Shown in pieces: positions 59,022-64,000 of a stretch of 64,000 nt of DNA (the stretch's first letter is position 1; each line of letters opens with the position of its first letter). The notes beneath the pieces are model-generated. The model was not told where the DNA came from. It did no database searches and saw only the letters and a program-made list of their open reading frames with translations. Origin of the DNA: Mycolicibacterium thermoresistibile (GTDB taxonomy: Bacteria > Actinomycetota > Actinomycetes > Mycobacteriales > Mycobacteriaceae); contig NZ_LT906483.1 in NCBI RefSeq assembly GCF_900187065.1, positions 3,038,001-3,102,000 on the forward strand. The letters run 5' to 3'. The position numbers and the translations under genes were made by a program.

Positions 59022-59324
59022 TTACCGACCCGTCCGAATCACGTTGGCGAGGAACGCCGATCGGTTTGCTGGGCGTGTCGCCATCAACAACCCTCCTACC
59101 GGTGTTACTCCGCTCACAGCCCGACTTTAACACGAACATGACATCGACTTCATGTATAACGGTCATATACATTCTGAGGAATGACTGGGCATGTACTCCT
59201 CCCGAGGAATTGAGGCTGCGGCGGGCCGCACGGCGTCTCCACAGCGGGGATGCCGCGCGACCGGCCGCCGCGGACCCGCCGACCAGTCACCCAGACCGCC
59301 GGCTCTGACCACTGAGAGGAATTC
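59022..59324. promoter_or_regulatory. Divergent promoter region with TGTATA/TATACA palindrome
   Basis: 303 bp between the ABC transporter and the acyl-CoA dehydrogenase operon, without a gene. The region is locally AT-rich. TGTATA (59153-59158) and TATACA (59166-59171) are perfect 6-bp inverted arms around 7 bases, a typical repressor-site geometry unrelated to the A and B sites. It probably controls the fadE operon or both directions. Confidence 0.5.
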
Positions 59325-60488
59325 ATGACACGTCCGGCAACCACCCCGTTGGCCCCTTGGCCGATCGGCGACCCAGCGACCATGGCCCCCAACGCCGAAC
59401 GTGACGAACTGCGTTCGGTCGTCCGGAAACTGTTGAGCCAGCTCGCATCCCACGAAGATGTCCGGCGGGCCACCGAAACCGAGCGTGGGTGGTCCCCCGA
59501 GCTGTGGGCGACCATGCACGACGAGATGAGCTTCGGTGCGATGGCCGTGCCGGAGGCGCGGGACGGCGCCGGGTTCGGCCTCCGGGAGCTCGCGGCGGTG
59601 CTCGAGGAGACCGGACGGGCGCTGGTGAGCGAACCGTTCCTGACCGCCGCCGTCGCGGTTCAGGCGGTGACGCTCGCCGACGCCGACGAGGTGGGCGCCG
59701 AGTGGCTGCCCGCCCTGATGAGTGGCGAGACGGTCGCCGGCGCCGACCTGCGGTCCCCCGCGCCGGTGACGGTCACCGCTGACACCGCCACCGGGTCGCT
59801 CACCAACGTGGCGCACGGGGGCAGCCTCGACGTCCTGGTGATCGCGGCGACCGAGGCCGGCGCTGCAGGGCTGTACCTGGTGGATCTCCGCGCGCCGGAG
59901 GTCAAGCGGCAGAGACTGCAGTGCCTGGACACCACCCGGCCGTGCGCGACGGTGACGTTCGAGGCCGCTCCCGCGCGGCGGTTGGTGGGTCCGGACCGGT
60001 TCGGGCCCGTGCTGTCCCGGTTGCGTGACTTCCAGGCCGCCGCGCTGGCCGCCGAACATGTCGGCATCATCGACCGGCTGCTGTCCACCACCCGCGAGTA
60101 CCTGATGACCCGGCGTCAGTTCGACCGCCCGCTCGCGTCGTTCCAGGCCATCAAACACCGGCTGGCCGATCTGCTGGTGGATTCCGAACGCAGCCGGTCC
60201 GCCGCGGAGTACGCCGCCGAGGCGTGGGACCAGTCCACCGACGACGCTCCGCTCGCCGCCGCGGTGGCGAGCGCGGTGTGCACCGACGCCGTGATCCGCA
60301 CCGCCCACGAGGCGATCCAGCTACACGGCGGCATCGCCTTCACCTGGGAACACGAAGCCCACTACTACCTGCGCCGCGCACTCGGTGACGAGGCTCTGCT
60401 CGGTTCCGCCCGACAGGCCCGGGCCAGGATCGCCGAGCTCGTCGGGCTCAGGGCCGACCAGCCGACCGAAGAGAAGGAGTTGACATGA
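59325..60488 (+). CDS. Acyl-CoA dehydrogenase (FadE), first of a pair
   Basis: 387-aa FAD-dependent dehydrogenase. C-terminal blocks TRRQFDRPLASFQAIKHRLA, EAIQLHGGIAFTWEHEAHYY and LRRALGDEALLGS are the usual FadE core; the N-terminal helices and the sheet (AVPEARDGAGFGLREL, VAGADLRSPAPVTVTADTA) are present but short. Mycobacteria often build alpha2-beta2 heterotetramers from two such genes, and the second lies three genes on. The ATG follows GAGAGGAATTC upstream. First gene of an operon with overlapping stops and starts. Confidence 0.9.
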   Translation: MTRPATTPLAPWPIGDPATMAPNAERDELRSVVRKLLSQLASHEDVRRATETERGWSPELWATMHDEMSFGAMAVPEARDGAGFGLRELAAVLEETGRALVSEPFLTAAVAVQAVTLADADEVGAEWLPALMSGETVAGADLRSPAPVTVTADTATGSLTNVAHGGSLDVLVIAATEAGAAGLYLVDLRAPEVKRQRLQCLDTTRPCATVTFEAAPARRLVGPDRFGPVLSRLRDFQAAALAAEHVGIIDRLLSTTREYLMTRRQFDRPLASFQAIKHRLADLLVDSERSRSAAEYAAEAWDQSTDDAPLAAAVASAVCTDAVIRTAHEAIQLHGGIAFTWEHEAHYYLRRALGDEALLGSARQARARIAELVGLRADQPTEEKELT

Positions 60489-60859
60489 CCGCGGTCAGCC
60501 CCGCGCTGGAGGGCAGTCGCTGCACGGCGTGCGGAACTGTCGCGTTCCCGATCGCCGAGGTCTGCCAGAAGTGTCGGCAGACATCCCTGGAGACCATCGA
60601 TCTGGGCACCCGCGGCACGGTCTGGGCGTACACCGTCCAGCGCTTCGCCCCCAAATCGCCGCCGTACGTGCCGCCGGAGACCGGGTTCACACCGTTCGCG
60701 GTCGGTTACGTCGAACTCCCGGTCGGCATCAAGGTCGAGGCCGTCCTCGACTGCACCGATTTCGCCGAACTCGAGAACAACGCGGAAGTCACCCTCGTCG
60801 GCACCCGTCCCGTCCCCCGCTTCGCCACCGCCTCCGCGCTGAATGGAGCTCGCTCATGA
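60485..60859 (+). CDS. DUF35 / OB-fold protein with zinc ribbon
   Basis: 124-aa DUF35 protein: zinc ribbon C-x2-C-x10-C-x2-C starting CTACGTV, then an OB fold (GTVWAYTVQRFAPKSPPYVP then PFAVGYVELPVGIKVEAVLD). It overlaps both neighbours with ATGA-type junctions and almost certainly forms a complex with the adjacent thiolase. The same pairing occurs at 14854-16454. Confidence 0.86.
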   Translation: MTAVSPALEGSRCTACGTVAFPIAEVCQKCRQTSLETIDLGTRGTVWAYTVQRFAPKSPPYVPPETGFTPFAVGYVELPVGIKVEAVLDCTDFAELENNAEVTLVGTRPVPRFATASALNGARS

Positions 60860-62016
60860 CCAGAGTCCAGATCGTCGGCGCCGGTCTGTCCCGGTTCGGC
60901 CGCCAACCCGACAAGACCGGACGCCAACTGGCCGTCGAGGCCATCCACGCCGCCCTGGCCGACGCCGGAATCGGGTGGGACGACGTCCAGATCGCGTTCG
61001 GCGGCAGTGACAGCGCCGGTCTGGCCGACACCCTGGTCAACGAAATCGGTTTGACCGGAATACCGTTCACGAACGTCAAGAACGGCTGCGCCACCGGCGG
61101 CAGCGCGCTGGTCTGCGCGATCAACGCGATCCGGTCCGGTGCGGCGGACATCGCGCTGGCCGTCGGCTTCGACAAACACCCGCGCGGGGCCTTCGATCCG
61201 CGTCCCGAGGACTGGGGCCTGCCCACCGGTTACGGCGAAGCCGGTCTGATGGTCACCACCCAGTTCTTCGGCATCAAGATCGCCCGGTACATGCGCGAAC
61301 ACGGCATCAGCTCGCGCACCCTGGCGTTGGTCGCCGAGAAGGCCTACCGCAACGGCAGTCTCAACCCCAACGCCTGGCGGCGTGAACCGCTGTCGGCCGA
61401 CGAGATCGCCAACGCCGACATGGTCAACGATCCGCTCACCCGGTACATGTTCTGCTCCCCGGGTGAGGGCGGCGCGGCGATCGTGCTGGCCAGCGAGAAG
61501 GCCGCCGCCCGCCTGGACTCCCAGCCGGTCACGCTGGTGGCCGCGGCCACCCGCACCCGCCGGTTCGGATCCTTCGAGGTGTTCGCCCCCGCCATCCAGG
61601 GCACCGGCACGCCCAGCAGCGTCAGCGCCGACGCCGCACAAGCGGTGTTCGAGGCCGCCGGCGTCGGACCCGAGGACATGGACGTGCTGCAACTGCAGGA
61701 CACCGAGAGCGGCGCCGAGATCATGCACATGGCCGAATGCGGGTTCTGCGAGCACGGCGAGCAGGAGAAGCTGATCAGCGCCGGCGAGACCGCGATCGGC
61801 GGCCGGATGCCGGTCAACACCGACGGTGGGTGCATCGCCAACGGCGAACCGATCGGCGCCTCGGGGCTGCGGCAGGTCTACGAGATCGTCACCCAGTTGC
61901 GTGGTCGAGCCGGGGACCGACAGGTTCCGAACGAACCCCGGTTCGGTTTCACCCACGTCTACGGTGCACCCGGCATCAGCGCGTGCACGGTGCTGGCCAC
62001 TCAGGAGACATTGTGA
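60856..62016 (+). CDS. Thiolase (SCP2-like acetyl-CoA acyltransferase)
   Basis: 386-aa thiolase with the nucleophile Cys in FTNVKNGCATGGSALVCA, the C-terminal NTDGGCIANGEPIGASGLRQ block, and the tail FTHVYGAPGISACTVL. Unlike the protein at 15273 it keeps the reactive Cys, so true thiolytic cleavage of a 3-ketoacyl-CoA is likely. The ATG at 60856 overlaps the DUF35 stop and has GGAG seven bases upstream. Confidence 0.9.
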   Translation: MTRVQIVGAGLSRFGRQPDKTGRQLAVEAIHAALADAGIGWDDVQIAFGGSDSAGLADTLVNEIGLTGIPFTNVKNGCATGGSALVCAINAIRSGAADIALAVGFDKHPRGAFDPRPEDWGLPTGYGEAGLMVTTQFFGIKIARYMREHGISSRTLALVAEKAYRNGSLNPNAWRREPLSADEIANADMVNDPLTRYMFCSPGEGGAAIVLASEKAAARLDSQPVTLVAAATRTRRFGSFEVFAPAIQGTGTPSSVSADAAQAVFEAAGVGPEDMDVLQLQDTESGAEIMHMAECGFCEHGEQEKLISAGETAIGGRMPVNTDGGCIANGEPIGASGLRQVYEIVTQLRGRAGDRQVPNEPRFGFTHVYGAPGISACTVLATQETL

Positions 62017-63215
62017 GCAAACAACATCCGCCGATGGACGAGTTCGTCGCGCAGGCCCGGGAGTGGTTGGCCGGCGTCGCCGAACCGCGCACCGCGTCGG
62101 CCTGGGGCGAAGGCTCCGATTCGGTCGCGGTGTTCGAGAACTGGACCGAGGAGCAGGAACGCGCCGAGACCGACCGGATCCGCGCCTACGAGCGGGACAA
62201 ATTCGACGCCGGCTGGGGGGCGCTGACCTGGCCCGCCGCCCTGGGCGGCCGCGACCTGCCGATGTCGTACGCGCTCGCGTTCCGCCGCGAAGAGGAAACG
62301 TTCGACGTCCCGCGGCGCACCGAATTGTTCTCGGTCACCCAGCAACTGATCGCACCGACGATCGCCACCTGGGGCACCGAGGAACAGAAGGACACCTACC
62401 TGCGGGCGATGCTGCGCACCGACATCCTGGCGTGTCAGCTGTTCTCGGAGACCGAGGCCGGCTCCGACCTCGCGGCGGTCCGGACCCGGGCGGTGCAGAA
62501 GGACGACGGCTGGGTGATCAACGGACACAAGGTCTGGACCTCCGGGGCGCGGGTGTCCGACCTCGGTGTCGCGGTGTGCCGCACCGATCCGCAGGCCCCC
62601 AAGCACGCCGGCCTGACCGTGTTCCTGGTGCCGATGGACGCCCCCGGGGTCACCATCCGGCCGATCCGCCAGATGACCGGGGGCGCCTCGTTCAACGAGG
62701 TGTACCTCGAGGACGTGGTGGTGTCCGACGCCATGCGGCTCGGACCGGTCGGGCAGGGCTGGAAGGTGGCGCTGACCGTGCTGGCGGCCGAACGCCTCGA
62801 CTCCGGGCTGCTCGGGCTGGGCAACGCCGACCGCGCCGTGGAACTGGCCCGGAACCGCCCACAGCCGCTGACCGGGCTGGAACGCGATGCGGTGGGAGAT
62901 CTGGTGGCGCGCAGCTTCGTTCAGCGCCTGACCAGCATGCGGGTGGCCGCGGCTCTGGTGGCGGGCGCCGACCCCGGCCCGGAGGCGTCGATCGGCAAAC
63001 TGCTGGCCACCGACACCATGGCCCGGACCTCGGAGGTGGTGCGCCTACTGCTGGGCAGCGAGCTGATTGTCGACTCGGGCGCCTGGGGAACCTGGGCGTG
63101 GACCGAACACGTGCTCGGCGCCCCCGGATACCGGATCGCCGGCGGCACCGACGAAATCCAGCACAACATCATCGCCGAACGGGTGATGGGGCTGCCCAAG
63201 GAGCCGAGACCATGA
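62013..63215 (+). CDS. Acyl-CoA dehydrogenase (FadE), second of a pair
   Basis: 400-aa FadE. LACQLFSETEAGSDLAAVRT is the substrate/FAD-binding block, KVWTSGARVSDLGVAVCRTD the sheet, and the C-terminus is YRIAGGTDEIQHNIIAERVM. The Glu usually seen before GT in the YEGT motif is replaced here (IAGGT), so the catalytic base may come from elsewhere or from the partner FadE at 59325. GTG start at 62013 overlaps the thiolase stop, with AGGAG five bases upstream. Confidence 0.9.
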   Translation: MSKQHPPMDEFVAQAREWLAGVAEPRTASAWGEGSDSVAVFENWTEEQERAETDRIRAYERDKFDAGWGALTWPAALGGRDLPMSYALAFRREEETFDVPRRTELFSVTQQLIAPTIATWGTEEQKDTYLRAMLRTDILACQLFSETEAGSDLAAVRTRAVQKDDGWVINGHKVWTSGARVSDLGVAVCRTDPQAPKHAGLTVFLVPMDAPGVTIRPIRQMTGGASFNEVYLEDVVVSDAMRLGPVGQGWKVALTVLAAERLDSGLLGLGNADRAVELARNRPQPLTGLERDAVGDLVARSFVQRLTSMRVAAALVAGADPGPEASIGKLLATDTMARTSEVVRLLLGSELIVDSGAWGTWAWTEHVLGAPGYRIAGGTDEIQHNIIAERVMGLPKEPRP

Positions 63216-64000
63216 GCGTGAACACGGCCAACGCGGCCTCGGCGGCCCTGGTGTCTCGCATCACCGAACGATTCGCCCGGGACCTCGATCTGCGGGTGTC
63301 GGAGGTCACCCCGATCGTCGGCGGGCACTCCGGGTTGACCTACCGGGTCGACACCGACGGGCCGGCCTACGTGGTGAAGGCCGTTCCGGAGGGCCAACGC
63401 CCCATCGGCCGGCACGACATGATGCGCCAGGCCCGGATCCTGCGTGCGCTGGCCGACACCCCGGTTCCCGTTCCGGCGGTCGCGGTCGTGGACGAGACGG
63501 CGCCGGCCTGGTTCGCGATGGAGCTGGTGCCCGGCGATTCGCTCGAACCGGTGCTCGACGATCCGCCGGTCCCGCCGAAGCGGGCCGCCCGCCGGATGCG
63601 GGCCGCCGCCGGTCTGCTCAAGACGCTGCATGCGGTCCCGGTCGACAGCATTCCCACCGACGCCGCTCCCCTGTCCCCCGAGGACGAACTGGCCCGCTGG
63701 GCCCGGACCATGGGCGCCGTACCCCCCGAACTGGTGCCCCGCGCCGAGGAGCTGCAGCGCCGCCTGGCCGAGGACGTTCCGGCGGCCATGCCGGTGACCC
63801 TGGTGCACGGGGACTTCCGGTTGGGCAACATCATCGCCGACAGTGACGACCTCGCGGCGCTGATCGACTGGGAGATCTGGAGCCTGGGTGATCCGCGCGT
63901 CGAGCTGGGCTGGTTCCTGGTGTTCGCCGACGGCACCAATTTCCCGGGCGCCGGTCGGGTGGTGCCCGGACTGCCCGGTGCCGACGAGTTGCGCGGCATC
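63212..64000 (+). CDS. APH/ACAD10-type phosphotransferase, C-terminus beyond window
   Basis: 263 codons are visible. The glycine-rich strand VGGHSGLTYRV, VVKAVPEG (ATP-binding Lys), the catalytic loop VHGDFRLGNII and the metal Asp in LIDWEIWSLGDP follow the aminoglycoside phosphotransferase fold. Its place at the end of a FadE operon matches ACAD10-like kinases, which phosphorylate 4-hydroxyacyl-CoA or hydroxylated acids before elimination by a FadE. The ATG overlaps the FadE stop. The frame runs off the window edge, so the length is unknown. Confidence 0.86.
   Translation, partial: MSVNTANAASAALVSRITERFARDLDLRVSEVTPIVGGHSGLTYRVDTDGPAYVVKAVPEGQRPIGRHDMMRQARILRALADTPVPVPAVAVVDETAPAWFAMELVPGDSLEPVLDDPPVPPKRAARRMRAAAGLLKTLHAVPVDSIPTDAAPLSPEDELARWARTMGAVPPELVPRAEELQRRLAEDVPAAMPVTLVHGDFRLGNIIADSDDLAALIDWEIWSLGDPRVELGWFLVFADGTNFPGAGRVVPGLPGADELRGI

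Overview
The window is high-GC actinobacterial DNA, almost certainly from a Mycobacterium, most likely a rapid grower (Mycolicibacterium). The first 12.9 kb keep the gene order I recall from the M. tuberculosis Rv2457c-Rv2467 neighbourhood: clpX, clpP2, clpP1, tig, tRNA-Pro, tRNA-Gly, a lipP-type esterase, nei2, rpiB, an Rv2466c-type thioredoxin-fold protein and pepN, with an extra membrane protein and a fadD15-type ligase inserted. An MspA-family protein, mycofactocin-type SDRs and GTG/TTG starts agree with that assignment.

From 12.9 kb to about 56 kb lies accessory catabolic DNA with two control systems visible in the sequence. Block 1 (12.9-25.6 kb) is entirely on the minus strand. It encodes a mycofactocin-type SDR, a [3Fe-4S] ferredoxin, a cytochrome P450, an NTF2-like protein, a phthalate-dioxygenase-reductase-type flavoprotein, a second SDR, two CaiB/BaiF CoA-transferases, a thiolase-fold protein without the usual nucleophilic Cys together with a DUF35 partner, a small protein and an acyl-CoA synthetase. 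The logic is hydroxylate, oxidise, load on CoA, cleave. Palindromes built on TTCATCATGATGAA lie upstream of its transcription units. The likely regulator is a GntR/FCD domain fused in frame to a luciferase-like (LLM) flavoenzyme.

Block 2 (25.7-56 kb) is several divergent operons: two OYE-type flavin/Fe-S reductases, a fumarate-reductase/KstD-type flavoprotein, a 913-aa PEP-synthase-fold dikinase resembling rifampicin phosphotransferase in domain order, a PtpB-like phosphatase, an epoxide-hydrolase-type alpha/beta hydrolase, a LimB-type and a RutA-type flavin monooxygenase, a flavin reductase, a cluster-borne RibBA, six NTF2-like genes (one a tandem duplicate), SDRs, ABM and EthD proteins, an aldehyde dehydrogenase, an enoyl-CoA hydratase, an acyl-CoA synthetase, a metallo-beta-lactamase, PucR and two TetR regulators, and a P450 remnant. 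At least eleven sites matching an 18-bp palindrome, TGAA(C/G)TGAATTCA(G/C)TTCA, sit in front of these units and define a compact regulon. I cannot name the substrate; the enzymes suggest a cyclic or polycyclic (terpenoid, steroid-like or heteroaromatic) compound.

From 56 kb on there is a short inverted-repeat-bounded element, an MspA-like exported protein, an ABC exporter and the start of a third operon (acyl-CoA dehydrogenase, DUF35 protein, thiolase, acyl-CoA dehydrogenase, APH-type phosphotransferase) that runs off the window. No insertion sequence, CRISPR array, rRNA or replication origin was seen.
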